A stretch of DNA of 64,000 nucleotides, taken from NCBI GenBank assembly GCA_028713975.1, contig JAQTNE010000010.1:49164-113163 (forward strand). Direction: 5' to 3'. Position 1 is the first letter of the stretch, and each line of letters begins with the position of its first letter. This DNA is from Sulfuricella sp. GTDB lineage: Bacteria > Pseudomonadota > Gammaproteobacteria > Burkholderiales > Sulfuricellaceae. Under the pieces are notes generated by a model, which ran no database searches, had not been told where the DNA came from, and worked only from the letters and a program-made list of their open reading frames with translations. The position numbers and the translations under genes were made by a program. Positions 17,868 to 25,282 of this stretch are shown one piece after another.

Positions 17868-18614
17868 CTATACCGGGTTGTCGATATCGATAAATTGATG
17901 AATGATGCCAAATTTTGCCGCCAGATGTTCACCCAGCGCCTGCACGCCATAGCGCTCGGTGGCATGATGGCCGGCGGCAATGAAAGCAACCCCGGTTTCG
18001 CGCGCCAGGTGAACGCTCTGCTCCGATATTTCCCCGGTGAGAAAGGCATCCACGCCAAGACGGATCGCCTCCTCGAAATATCCCTGTGCACCGCCGCTAC
18101 ACCAGGCAACGCGCCGTATTGGCCGACTCTCTTCGCCAATGATCAGCGGCTGGCGACCCAGCGCAGTAGCCACTCGCGCACCAAGTTGCAAAAGGCGCGG
18201 CGTATCCGCCAGCGTTCCATGGCAAGCCGTATTTTGCTCGCCGAACCATCCTGCCACCGTAAAATCCAGCTTGCGTGCGAGCTGCGCGTTGTTTCCCAAT
18301 TCGGGATGCGCATCAAGCGGAAGATGGTAAGCCAGAAGGCTTACATTATGGCGCAGCAAAAGTTCAATTCGGGCGCGCTTCACCCCAACAATACGGGCAT
18401 CCTCGTTTTTCCAGAAATAGCCGTGATGCACCAGAATCGCGTCCGCGCCGGCATCAATCGCCGCTTTGAGCAAATCCAGACTGGCGGTCACCCCCGTCAC
18501 CAGGCGGGAAATTTCGGGTCGCCCTTCCACCTGTAACCCATTTGGACAATAATCACGGAACCGGATCGTATCCAATAGCTGCCCGGTATAGTCTTCCAGC
18601 TTGAATAGTTCCAC
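17868..18614 (-). CDS. Nif3/YbgI-family dinuclear metal protein
   Basis: Nif3-like family, cytoplasmic toroid-forming proteins with a dinuclear metal site; the E. coli relative YbgI/DUF34 has been tied to GTP cyclohydrolase-like or metal-handling roles, but no firm reaction is known. It is 248 residues from a GTG preceded by GGGGGT, giving [15 protein letters not shown]; no ATG exists upstream. Metal-binding motifs [11 protein letters not shown] and [15 protein letters not shown] are intact. It diverges from the DegS-like protease gene over only 59 bases, so the two promoters must overlap. Confidence 0.85.
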   Translation of the reverse strand: MELFKLEDYTGQLLDTIRFRDYCPNGLQVEGRPEISRLVTGVTASLDLLKAAIDAGADAILVHHGYFWKNEDARIVGVKRARIELLLRHNVSLLAYHLPLDAHPELGNNAQLARKLDFTVAGWFGEQNTACHGTLADTPRLLQLGARVATALGRQPLIIGEESRPIRRVAWCSGGAQGYFEEAIRLGVDAFLTGEISEQSVHLARETGVAFIAAGHHATERYGVQALGEHLAAKFGIIHQFIDIDNPV

Positions 18615-18673
18615 AAACACCCCCAGTTTAAGAAAACCCAATATTTATTTAGTCGGCTTCGAGAGAACACACC

Positions 18674-19819
18674 ATGCGCAGACTCTGGCTCATTTTTGCA
18701 CAAACCGCCACCATCAGTCTTGCTGCGCTATTCGTGATTACCACGCTGAAACCCGAGCTCATGCCATGGCGCGGCAACTCAGTGGTCACGCTGCAACAGG
18801 CACCGACAGGCAACGCCGCACAAGATTCCAGCTCGTACCGTGCCGCCGCAAAAAAAGCCATGCCTTCGGTGGTCAACATCTACACCAGCAAGGAAATTCC
18901 CACACCGCGCAACCCGTTCAAGGACGACCCGCTGTTCCGTCGCTATTTCGGCGACCGTTTCGATGGCGAGCCGCAACGCGCCTCCAGCCTGGGCTCCGGC
19001 GTAATCGTCAGCCCCCAGGGTTACATTTTGACCAACCAGCATGTGGTCGAAGCCGCCGACGAGATCGAAGTGGCGCTGGCCGATGGCCGCAAAAGCGCGG
19101 CCAGAATCGTCGGCGCCGACCCCGACACCGATCTCGCGGTATTGAAAATCGAACTGCAAAACTTGCCCGCCATCACCTTCGGCCACGCCGAGCAAGCGCA
19201 AGTCGGCGATGTGGCGCTAGCCATCGGCAACCCCTTCGGCGTCGGCCAAACTGTGACCATGGGCATCGTCAGCGCCTTGGGCCGCAGCCATCTCGGCATC
19301 AACACCTTCGAAAATTTTATCCAGACCGACGCCGCGATCAACCCCGGCAATTCCGGCGGTGCGCTGGTAGATGCGAACGGCAACCTGATCGGCATCAACA
19401 GTGCAATCTACTCCCGTAACGGCGGCTCGATGGGAATCGGCTTTGCCATTCCCGCCAGCCTCGCCAAGCAGGTGATGGAACAAATTATCCGCTACGGTAG
19501 CGTAGTGCGCGGCTGGATCGGGGTGGAGATACAGGACATTACGCCGGAGCTGGCAGAAACCTTCAAATTGCGCAAAACCACAGGCGTCCTGATTGCCGGC
19601 GTGCTGCGCGGCGGCCCGGCTGATAGAGGCGGCATCAAGCCGGGGGATATCCTGCTGGAAATCAATAGCAAACCAGTCACCGATGGAACCGACATGCTCA
19701 ACCAGATTTCAGGCCTGACACCGAGCAAATCCGCCACGATCAAAATCCAGCGCAACCAAACCGAGGCACTGTTGCACATCAGTATCGGTAAAAGGCCAAA
19801 ACCAAAGCAGAGCAACTAA
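18674..19819 (+). CDS. DegS/AlgW-like periplasmic serine protease
   Basis: HtrA-family trypsin-like protease anchored in the inner membrane and facing the periplasm, normally an envelope-stress sensor or quality-control enzyme. It is 381 residues, with an N-terminal membrane segment (about 5-25) and the catalytic triad His123 (NQHVV), Asp153 (DTDLAV) and Ser227 (GNSGGA), followed by one PDZ domain (about 280-370). A single PDZ and a membrane anchor point to the DegS/AlgW class rather than DegP. Beside a Nif3 gene and petABC, as in other betaproteobacteria. No rseA or sigma-E gene is nearby. Confidence 0.92.
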   Translation: MRRLWLIFAQTATISLAALFVITTLKPELMPWRGNSVVTLQQAPTGNAAQDSSSYRAAAKKAMPSVVNIYTSKEIPTPRNPFKDDPLFRRYFGDRFDGEPQRASSLGSGVIVSPQGYILTNQHVVEAADEIEVALADGRKSAARIVGADPDTDLAVLKIELQNLPAITFGHAEQAQVGDVALAIGNPFGVGQTVTMGIVSALGRSHLGINTFENFIQTDAAINPGNSGGALVDANGNLIGINSAIYSRNGGSMGIGFAIPASLAKQVMEQIIRYGSVVRGWIGVEIQDITPELAETFKLRKTTGVLIAGVLRGGPADRGGIKPGDILLEINSKPVTDGTDMLNQISGLTPSKSATIKIQRNQTEALLHISIGKRPKPKQSN

Positions 19820-19901
19820 TTCAGGCGCCGACCGGCTGGCATGCCCAACACCTTGTTTTAAATATATTTTATAGACCGTTACGCACTCTCCCGACAAGCG
19901 C

Positions 19902-19930
19902 TTACCGAAACAAAAATCCCGCGCTATAAT
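19902..19930 (+). promoter_or_regulatory. candidate sigma-70 promoter for the psiF-like gene
   Basis: TTACCG (19902-19907), a 17-base spacer and a perfect TATAAT (19925-19930) lie 60 bases ahead of the PsiF start. Sequence match only; no Pho box was recognised with it. Confidence 0.6.
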
Positions 19931-19989
19931 CCGTGGGCACCCCTCAATACTGGCGGGGCGCATTCCACCACACCCAATAAGGAGTCATT

Positions 19990-20349
19990 GTGAAAAACCT
20001 GTTAATCGCATTGTGCCTGGCAGCCGGTTTTGTTTCACCCGCATTTGCCGCAGAGGGGAAAGCGCCGACCACACAGCAAAACAAGATGGGCGCTTGCAAC
20101 AAGGAAGCCGGTGAAAAAGCGCTGAAAGGCGACGAGCGCAAGAAATTCATGAGCGACTGCCTGAAAGCCAAAGCACCCGAATCCGCAAAAGAGGCTGCCG
20201 CACCCAAGGCAGAAGGCGCCCCGAAAGAAAAATCCAGTCCCATGTCCGCCTGCAACAAAGCAGCCGGTGAAAAGGCCATCAAAGGCGATGAGCGCAAGAA
20301 GTTCATGAGTGACTGCCTGAAAGCCAAAGGCCCGGAAAACATGAAGTAA
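19990..20349 (+). CDS. PsiF-family periplasmic protein with duplicated repeat
   Basis: Small exported protein related to E. coli PsiF (phosphate-starvation-inducible, function unknown). The start is a GTG with AAGGAG upstream. It is 119 residues: a signal peptide ending at AFAAE (about residue 21), then two near-identical units with CNKEAGEKALKGDERKKFM... and CNKAAGEKAIKGDERKKFM..., each ending in DCLKAK, joined by an Ala/Lys/Pro linker. Each unit has two cysteines that could form a disulphide. The duplication is evident in the DNA too. Confidence 0.85.
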   Translation: MKNLLIALCLAAGFVSPAFAAEGKAPTTQQNKMGACNKEAGEKALKGDERKKFMSDCLKAKAPESAKEAAAPKAEGAPKEKSSPMSACNKAAGEKAIKGDERKKFMSDCLKAKGPENMK

Positions 20350-20450
20350 ACACGCTTCACATCCCGTAGTATGGCAAGCTCGCCGAGCGGCGGGCTTGCC
20401 ATTTCAGCCACAGATATTCCGAACAAAGCGCCGAAAAAAAGTTTGATTGA

Positions 20451-20888
20451 ATGTCACAAGGCAATATCAACATTCTCGATTTGCCGAGTCGGGCAAAAGC
20501 CTTTCTTTCGGAAAAGAATGGAACCCTCTGCGTGCAGGCGGACAATCCGGTCAGTGCCCTGCAAGCCGTCGCCCGACAAGCGGGCATCAAAATTTTGCTA
20601 TCACCTGCCGATGTGGCGCGCTTTACCGGAGCGGGGAAAATCGACATTGTTCTGAGCTACGCCAATAACGCAGCCGCAGCCATGAGAGCCGCAAAAGAAA
20701 TTGACGATATGGCAACGGCAGCCTTTGCCGCCGTCAACCGGAAAAATCAGAACCCCTCCTTCTGGCGAATGGTGGGCTGGCTGGCGCTCGCAACAGGAAT
20801 AATCGCGGTCGGATTCGCCATTGCCTTCGCCATGCTGGATGCGGTCTCTAACACCCATACCTTGCATGATTTCTTGAGATGGTTCTAA
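20451..20888 (+). CDS. hypothetical protein with C-terminal membrane segment
   Basis: I do not recognise this 145-residue protein. The first 90 residues look soluble, with a possible small alpha/beta fold (VSALQAVARQAGIKILLSPADVARF). There is one strong hydrophobic span at about residues 108-130, followed by a short tail ending HDFLRWF. The frame has normal codon use for the region. Its stop codon overlaps the folE stop by four bases on the opposite strand, so the two genes converge. No ribosome site stands out. Confidence 0.6.
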   Translation: MSQGNINILDLPSRAKAFLSEKNGTLCVQADNPVSALQAVARQAGIKILLSPADVARFTGAGKIDIVLSYANNAAAAMRAAKEIDDMATAAFAAVNRKNQNPSFWRMVGWLALATGIIAVGFAIAFAMLDAVSNTHTLHDFLRWF

Positions 20889-21523
20889 GGAACGTCTCTA
20901 TTGATGGCGAGCAAAAATTCCGTCCTGAACTGCTCGCTGTCATGGAAGCAACCGGCGAATGCCTGGGTATAAACCCGCTCGTCACCGCGCCTGTCCTCGC
21001 CCAGCAATAAACAAAGCTGCTCCGCCTCGATGACACAGGCCGCACCCTTGGCTTTGCCGTGCGCCACCAGTGCTTCCGCAATATCCCGCGTCATCCATTC
21101 CTGATAGGTAAAGCGGTGGCCGATGGCATCGACCAGCCGTGCAATGCGCCCGAAGCCGTGCAGCCGTCCGCCGGGGATGTAGGCGACATGGGCGATGCCG
21201 CGAAACGGCACGAGATGGTGCGGGCAAACACCGTGTACCGCGATGCCACGGATCACCACCATGTCTTCACGCGAATCGGGGAAGCCTTCCCCCAGCACCT
21301 CGGCAGGGTCCATGTCGTAACCGCCAAGCAAACGCTTCTCCCACAATTCGCGCACGCGTTTTGCCGTTTTGCCGGTATGGATACTGTCCGGCGACACGCC
21401 GCAGGCGCGCAGCAAATCGGTGATTGCCTGCTCGAAGGCAGCGACATCAAACTGGCCGATGCGCGGAATCCCCGGGCCGCCCGGCGGAGGGGAAGGCTGA
21501 TCGTGGTCGCAGCAGTCGTCCAT
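20885..21523 (-). CDS. folE: GTP cyclohydrolase I, divergent
   Basis: Catalyses GTP to dihydroneopterin triphosphate, the first step of folate and tetrahydropterin synthesis. It is 212 residues. Zinc ligands expected of the family are present as Cys100 and His103 (CPHHLVPF) and Cys171 (EQLCLLLG). The usual CEHHL is CPHHL and the segment after Cys171 departs from the normal RGV sequence, so this is an outlying member. The N-terminus carries a Cys/His-rich start (MDDCCDHD). It lies 21 bases after a tetR gene on the same strand, suggesting a regulated operon. Confidence 0.85.
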   Translation of the reverse strand: MDDCCDHDQPSPPPGGPGIPRIGQFDVAAFEQAITDLLRACGVSPDSIHTGKTAKRVRELWEKRLLGGYDMDPAEVLGEGFPDSREDMVVIRGIAVHGVCPHHLVPFRGIAHVAYIPGGRLHGFGRIARLVDAIGHRFTYQEWMTRDIAEALVAHGKAKGAACVIEAEQLCLLLGEDRRGDERVYTQAFAGCFHDSEQFRTEFLLAINRDVP

Positions 21524-21544
21524 GCGAATCTCCCGAATGCGGTT

Positions 21545-22165
21545 TCAGCAAACAGCCGGACGCGGCGTCCAGCCATCCAGCAGGGTAGTGATCACCATGT
21601 CCGCCTGTTCGGACAGGACAAAACGGCCATTGGACAGTATCCAGCGGAACGACAGCCCCTGCACGGCTGAGATTAGCAGGCAGGCGCCCTGTTCCGGGTT
21701 GATATCGGAGCGGATATCGCCTGCGGCTTGGGCGGCTTTGATCTGGCCGGCGAGAAATTGCAGGAATGACATTACCATTTGGTTCATGCGCTCGCGAAAT
21801 ACCGGGTCGCCCGATTGCAGTTCCTCGGAGAACAGCAGCCGCGGGATGCCCGGCTGGCTCTGGATGAACTTGAGATGAAACCGGACGACTGCCTGTAGCC
21901 GCTCGACCGGGCTCATTTTTTCCAGCCCGAGTTCAGCGATGCCCTGTTGCAGTCTATTCTGGATTGCATCCACCAGCGCCACGAGGACGTGGCTCTTGTT
22001 GCCGAAATGCAGAAACAGTGTGGGCTGGGCAATGCCGACCGCGCTGGAGAGCGTCCGCGTCGTCAGCTTCGCCACCCCTTCGTGGCGAATGATCTCCATG
22101 GCGGCCTCGATAATATCGTTGCGCCGGAATTCCGCAGACTTGCGTTTGTGTTTGCTGTCAGCCAT
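21545..22165 (-). CDS. TetR/AcrR-family transcriptional regulator
   Basis: One-component repressor, about 206 residues from MADSKHKRKS; a TTG four codons upstream is an alternative start. The N-terminal helix-turn-helix is at about residues 15-60 (IIEAAMEIIRHEGVAKLTTR, then VGIAQPTLFLHFGNKSHVL). The C-terminal ligand domain resembles fatty-acid or hydrocarbon-responsive members only in general. It precedes folE in a two-gene operon and follows the terminator of the FadL-porin operon. A 16-base palindrome 38 bases ahead of the start is a likely operator. Confidence 0.9.
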   Translation of the reverse strand: MADSKHKRKSAEFRRNDIIEAAMEIIRHEGVAKLTTRTLSSAVGIAQPTLFLHFGNKSHVLVALVDAIQNRLQQGIAELGLEKMSPVERLQAVVRFHLKFIQSQPGIPRLLFSEELQSGDPVFRERMNQMVMSFLQFLAGQIKAAQAAGDIRSDINPEQGACLLISAVQGLSFRWILSNGRFVLSEQADMVITTLLDGWTPRPAVC

Positions 22166-22202
22166 TGCCTTCTTCAATCAGGTCGAACATGCCAAAGAAA
22201 CC

Positions 22203-22218
22203 ATTATAGCGCTGTAAT
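22203..22218. promoter_or_regulatory. palindrome upstream of tetR, candidate operator
   Basis: ATTATAGCGCTGTAAT is a 16-base palindrome broken at one position pair only, centred on AGCGCT. It lies 38 bases upstream of the tetR start and overlaps a TATA-like sequence, the usual placement for TetR self-repression. The palindrome is seen; TetR binding is inferred. Confidence 0.55.
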
Positions 22219-22257
22219 CTTCTCGACATCGATTTTGGAGAGCGTGCGAGGGCTTTC

Positions 22258-22279
22258 AAAAAAGCGGCCCGAAGGCCGC
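22258..22279 (-). terminator. intrinsic terminator of the cytochrome/porin/DUF2892 operon
   Basis: On the minus strand GCGGCC-TTCG-GGCCGC followed by TTTTTT: a 6-bp GC stem with a stable UUCG loop and a T-run, 25 bases after the DUF2892 stop. A textbook Rho-independent terminator separating that operon from tetR-folE. Confidence 0.9.
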
Positions 22280-22304
22280 CGAAAGCACACGCGAGGGTTG
22301 CGTG

Positions 22305-22511
22305 TTATTTAGAACAGCAATCGCCTTCCTGCACACCGGCTTTCTTTAGCATGAAGGACAATGGACAGAAGCCAGTCAACCCGCTTTGCGCCAGATTCAC
22401 GCCAACGAAAACGGTCAGCCAAACCCAGGTGGGATCAACGAAATGCGTCATGGCGGTACTGAGCAGAATCATGAAGCCGGCCATCAGGTGAACGATTTTA
22501 TCTACGGTCAT
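22305..22511 (-). CDS. DUF2892 (YgaP-like) inner-membrane protein
   Basis: A 68-residue protein with two hydrophobic spans (about 8-25 and 29-45) and the TGFCPLSFMLKKAGV segment typical of DUF2892, the membrane part of YgaP-type rhodanese proteins; stand-alone copies have no defined reaction. It ends in a Cys pair (DCCSK). It lies 14 bases after the FadL-family gene and just before a terminator, so it is the last gene of that operon. Confidence 0.85.
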   Translation of the reverse strand: MTVDKIVHLMAGFMILLSTAMTHFVDPTWVWLTVFVGVNLAQSGLTGFCPLSFMLKKAGVQEGDCCSK

Positions 22512-22525
22512 GGTTATTTCCTTTT

Positions 22526-23695
22526 CTAGAATTTGTAGCTGATTTGTGCATTGATGATATTTTGTTCAAGCTCGATCTTGGTGGTGCCGTCGGTTGACGT
22601 CACATCGTTGTGAAAGGCGCGCACATAGCTCAGAGAGCCGGATGCTTTCTCGCTGAGTTGACGGGTCAGGCCGAAAGACAGGTGCTTCTCGGTGACGGCC
22701 AGGGAGCCGATGTTACTTTTCACGTCCTCGGCACCAATCGGTGATTTGCCGTAGTTGAAGCCCATCCGCAACGTGGTTTTCGAGTCGATTTCCTTCTGCA
22801 CGCCGATGGCATAGACGGTCTGGTCATCCCAACCAAAATTGAAACTGGCCGGGATCGGTCCGGCATAACCGGTCGGCCGCCTGACCGGAACTGAATCAAG
22901 GACGTCACTGAATTCGATACGCTTGATGTCGGCCTCGACCAGCCAGCCAGCCGCCGGCTTGAATGCCACGCCAAAAGCGAACTGCTGCGGCGCATCCATG
23001 GTCATCGCGATTTCACCGGCAGCGATATTCCATTTGAACTCGTTCATGTTCTGCTTGCTGACCCATGATGCGCCCAATTGTAGTTTGTCGCTCACCTTGT
23101 AGATCAGGCCAGCGGTCATCCCGTAGCCATAAACCTGATTCTGCGGCAGGGAATATGCCGCGTTGGACATGGCCAGGCTCTGGTAATCGATATTCAGCGC
23201 GGCACCGACCGAAAGTTTGTCGCTGACCTTATAGCCGAAGCCGGGGGCGATCTTGTAGAACTGCTTGGTAGTCACCACCGGCTGGTTTCCGGATGTCGAT
23301 GCGGTATCCGGAAAATCTACCCCCATACCGGACAACCCCGCCATGCCCATACCGAGATAGAGCCTGTCGTTTATGTTGAATGCCACCGCGCCGGACGGGA
23401 TCAGGTAATAATCCGATCCGCTTTCGTTGCCGTTTGCCTTGCGTGGCGGATTGAGCGAGCCGAAGCCCATGTCGAAACGCACCTCCTTCATGCCTAGCTC
23501 CGCCAGGCCGGCCGGGTTGGTCATTACAGTGCCTGCATCCTGGGGCGCGGCCACCACCGCTCCCGCCATGCCCCACTGCGTTGCGGTCACGCCCAGCATC
23601 TGGTCGCCGTTGGTGGCCAGAGCGCCCTGTGAAAAACCGATCAAAGTCGCGCTTACCGCGCTGGCTGCAAGTTGCTTCTTATAGGTCTTCTTCAT
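22526..23695 (-). CDS. FadL/TodX-family outer-membrane channel
   Basis: Outer-membrane beta-barrel of the family that imports long-chain fatty acids or hydrocarbons. It is 389 residues. The signal peptide ends at ALA (about residue 27), and the mature N-terminus TNGDQMLGVTATQWGMAGA resembles the hatch of FadL relatives, as does GTVMTNPAGLAEL. The chain ends in aromatic Phe (AQISYKF), the barrel-assembly signal. It is the middle gene between a cytochrome c and DUF2892. The substrate cannot be told from sequence. Confidence 0.88.
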   Translation of the reverse strand: MKKTYKKQLAASAVSATLIGFSQGALATNGDQMLGVTATQWGMAGAVVAAPQDAGTVMTNPAGLAELGMKEVRFDMGFGSLNPPRKANGNESGSDYYLIPSGAVAFNINDRLYLGMGMAGLSGMGVDFPDTASTSGNQPVVTTKQFYKIAPGFGYKVSDKLSVGAALNIDYQSLAMSNAAYSLPQNQVYGYGMTAGLIYKVSDKLQLGASWVSKQNMNEFKWNIAAGEIAMTMDAPQQFAFGVAFKPAAGWLVEADIKRIEFSDVLDSVPVRRPTGYAGPIPASFNFGWDDQTVYAIGVQKEIDSKTTLRMGFNYGKSPIGAEDVKSNIGSLAVTEKHLSFGLTRQLSEKASGSLSYVRAFHNDVTSTDGTTKIELEQNIINAQISYKF

Positions 23696-23720
23696 GTTGG
23701 CTTCCTCCTGGTGTTATTTT

Positions 23721-24368
23721 TTAGCGGTTTTTTCCGGCAATCGGGGACATCAGATGATCGCTGACTCCTGGGATGCCGCGGAATTTTTGATGGCAGGCGA
23801 CGCAGCCACTCATGATGTCGCTCAAATGCGTCGCCGCTTTGGCCATGTCACCCTTGTCTGCCGCTTCGGCGAGCCTGATCGCGCTGCCCTCGACCGCTTC
23901 GTTCATGGCCGGCAGCACGCTCATGTCCTGGTTGTTCATCTTGTCCAGCGGGAAATAAGGCAGCAGGCCACCCTTGGGAATGCGGTGGTTGGCCAGCCGG
24001 CGTGCGCTGTCCGCCGCCTGCTCAGCGTTATCGACCGCCACAGCCGCAGCGATGCTCTGATATTCTGAAAGAATTTCCTGCATCACCTGGCGCAAGGTCA
24101 GCTCTTTGCTTTTGCGGGTGTGTTGGGCGTGCACCTGGTTCATGGTGGCCCGAATGTCAGGGGAAAGCCCCATCACCTTCTGCCGCAGCTCAGGGGTATA
24201 GCTCATGATTTGCTGTTTCATCTCAGGTGACATTTTGGCCATCTGTGCCCGCATCTCCGGGGATATATTGTTGCCCGGTGCCTGCTCGGCCAAAGCTGAA
24301 GCAGAAAGTGCCGCGCAAGCCGCGAGCAGCAGCCCAGCTTTCAAATTTACGAATTTTTGTTGTTTCAT
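23721..24368 (-). CDS. periplasmic monohaem cytochrome c with 11-residue repeats
   Basis: An exported 215-residue protein: signal peptide to about residue 27 (ALA), then four tandem 11-residue units at residues 35-78 (pattern x-S/T-P-E/D-M/L/I-R/K-x-x-M/I/V-x-x). A helical domain follows and ends with the single haem motif CVACH near residue 190. A haem site close to the C-terminus of a helical domain resembles cytochrome c' types, which bind small gases, but the fold is inferred. First gene of the cytochrome-porin-DUF2892 operon; it faces a hemerythrin gene across the 8-bp array. Confidence 0.8.
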   Translation of the reverse strand: MKQQKFVNLKAGLLLAACAALSASALAEQAPGNNISPEMRAQMAKMSPEMKQQIMSYTPELRQKVMGLSPDIRATMNQVHAQHTRKSKELTLRQVMQEILSEYQSIAAAVAVDNAEQAADSARRLANHRIPKGGLLPYFPLDKMNNQDMSVLPAMNEAVEGSAIRLAEAADKGDMAKAATHLSDIMSGCVACHQKFRGIPGVSDHLMSPIAGKNR

Positions 24369-24433
24369 TTATATCTCCTAAGTATCCAGCCAACAAATTA
24401 TCGACAACCCGTTTTAGGGTTTTCGTGGTCGCA

Positions 24434-24471
24434 TGATCACGTGATCAATAGATCATATGATCATATGATCA
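24434..24471. repeat. five tandem 8-bp TGATCA units, operator-like array
   Basis: Five GATC words start at 24435, 24443, 24451, 24459 and 24467, exactly eight bases apart. Four of the five units carry the palindrome TGATCA; the third begins AGATCA. The array lies 66 bases upstream of the cytochrome gene (minus strand) and about 200 bases upstream of hemerythrin (plus strand). It could bind a cooperatively assembling regulator or be a methylation-sensitive switch if the host has a GATC methylase. The rest of the 24369-24675 gap shows nothing else definite. Confidence 0.85.
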
Positions 24472-24675
24472 CTGGATTATAAACTGATATTTTTTACCGA
24501 TGCAACAATTTTGTTTAAACAAGCGGGCCGGCAATTTGCACCGAGCAAGGTTTTCGGCGCATTCCATTTATTAATAAAAATTAAGGGTTTCCCCGATATT
24601 CAAATTTTCATGGCAGGCATACAATGCGCCGCAATCATGCCGCTGTTCGCACAGGCTGACACAGGAAACACCAAA

Positions 24676-25101
24676 ATGAGCAAACTCGAGTGGCAAGAAA
24701 GATATAGCGTCGGGGTCGACGAAATCGATGCCGACCACCATGAAATGGTGTCGATAATCAATAAACTGGATGACCTCATGTCATGCGGGAAAACTCGCGA
24801 CGGACTGCCTTCAATCATGGGCCGGCTGGTTGACTATACTCACGGCCATTTCCAGCGGGAAGAAGCGCTGATGGCGCAATACCGCTATCCTGGAATTGAT
24901 CTGCATCGGCAAGCCCATGAGGAATTTATCGCCAAATTCAGCGACATCCAAACCGCGCTGCTCCAGGGAAATTACGCCGTCAGCATTACCTTGTTCTCCC
25001 TGCTTCAAAATTGGCTGATCGACCATATCATGGTGGCCGATCGCAATTTGGGAAAACACATCAATCATTGCAAAACAGCATCGCTTGGTTCGCCTGCATA
25101 A
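24676..25101 (+). CDS. bacteriohemerythrin
   Basis: A single-domain diiron protein that reversibly binds O2, used for oxygen storage, sensing or delivery, mostly cytoplasmic. It is 141 residues from MSKLEWQERY, with an AGGAAA ribosome site; the longer upstream frame has no family resemblance. All ligand positions are visible: His21/22, HFQRE (58-62), HRQAH (77-81), and His117 with Asp122. It is transcribed away from the cytochrome/porin operon with the 8-bp repeat array between them. Confidence 0.93.
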   Translation: MSKLEWQERYSVGVDEIDADHHEMVSIINKLDDLMSCGKTRDGLPSIMGRLVDYTHGHFQREEALMAQYRYPGIDLHRQAHEEFIAKFSDIQTALLQGNYAVSITLFSLLQNWLIDHIMVADRNLGKHINHCKTASLGSPA

Positions 25102-25282
25102 TCGGATCAAGGCAGTCCCGCCTTCAATAACCCCCTTTCCCGCACCCCATCAACACGGATTGTCGTGTCCGCGAATTCTGCAGCCGAGGTGGCGTGGATA
25201 CGCCGCTCGCCCAGACCAAGGCAAAAATTTTGGCGCTATAATGCGCTTTTAAACATTGCATGCGCATTTTGAAGACCCGCCC

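Noticed and set aside
24434..24471. FNR/Anr sites in the TGATCA array
   Set aside because: FNR needs TTGAT-N4-ATCAA; here TGAT and ATCA half-sites are six bases apart and the flanking TT/AA are missing, so the array is not an FNR site.
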